Source: Paulinella micropora
Taxonomy: Eukaryota > Cercozoa > Imbricatea > Euglyphida
Direction of reading: 5' to 3'
Length of the DNA: 35,562 bases
NCBI GenBank assembly: GCA_009731375.1
Contig: BJOX01000174.1
Location: forward strand, 257,983-293,544
The position numbers and the translations under genes are program-made. Under the pieces are notes generated by a model. It searched no databases and was not told the DNA's origin. It saw only the letters and a list, made by a program, of their open reading frames with translations. Below are positions 35,506 through 35,562 of this stretch, one piece after another; the stretch's first letter is position 1; every line of letters starts with the position of its first letter.

Positions 35506-35562
<57 letters not shown>
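35212..35562. repeat. (CATA)n then (TATC)n to window end
   Basis: CATA 35219-35340, TATC 35341-35562 with TACC (35404-35440) and TATATC variants. Beginning of an intron whose end lies outside. Confidence 0.95.

Overview
This is a eukaryotic nuclear scaffold fragment (five runs of N). About nine tenths of it is simple-sequence DNA: tetranucleotide arrays (TATC/GATA, TATG/CATA, CTAC), CTATAT-type hexanucleotides, TAATG pentanucleotides, CT/GA/CA/TA dinucleotides and trinucleotide blocks. I see no bacterial-type gene. The organism cannot be named from the sequence. Many tiny exons in long repeat-filled introns would suit a dinoflagellate, a slime mould or a repeat-rich invertebrate, and I cannot choose between them.

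The short non-repetitive islands between the arrays are not random. On the + strand, nearly all are bounded on the left by AG and on the right by GT, with G at the last base before the donor. Each has an open reading frame, and the phases join. From 3324 to 24163 I can chain 19 candidate exons (27 to 78 bases scale, 990 bases, 330 codons) with no stop and no phase conflict. From 27717 to 35211 I can chain nine more (608 bases, 202 codons), running off the right edge. One exon between the two chains (25100-25456) is unresolved. Three candidates upstream (975-2574) belong to the same strand but cannot be phased to each other. I therefore read the window as the inside of one large + strand gene of about 30 small exons. 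I do not recognise the protein. The first part is helical and leucine-rich, the middle is Ser/Thr-rich, and the end is a Ser/Pro/Arg-rich, probably disordered stretch.

The most unusual structure is the arrangement of partial exon copies. Many exons are flanked by arrays of degenerate partial copies spaced by microsatellite. Copies to the left keep the acceptor plus the 5' part of the exon. Copies to the right keep the 3' part plus the donor. The complete exon sits where the two arrays meet, and it is free of stops while the copies often carry stops or frameshifts. The introns seem to have grown by repeated tandem duplication of their own ends, capturing exon edges and splice sites each time.

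Three dispersed elements lie in the introns. Family R has copies at 1-118, 411-722 and 15535-15862 and a basic minus-strand ORF tail. Family S has copies at 1140-1489, 21889-22255 and 22266-22456. A GC-rich hairpin element of about 120 bp (MITE-like) has copies at 13165-13285 and 32523-32639. R and S both end in TATC microsatellite at the same point in different copies.

Layout: 1-1019 R copies and first exon candidate; 1020-3323 S copy, CAA tract, exon candidates; 3324-12058 helical-region exons; 12059-15946 Ser-rich exons, hairpin element, R copy, TATC/GATA inversion; 15947-24163 further exons and S copies; 24164-27716 unresolved exon and a nine-copy acceptor array; 27717-35211 last exons; then CATA/TATC arrays to the end.
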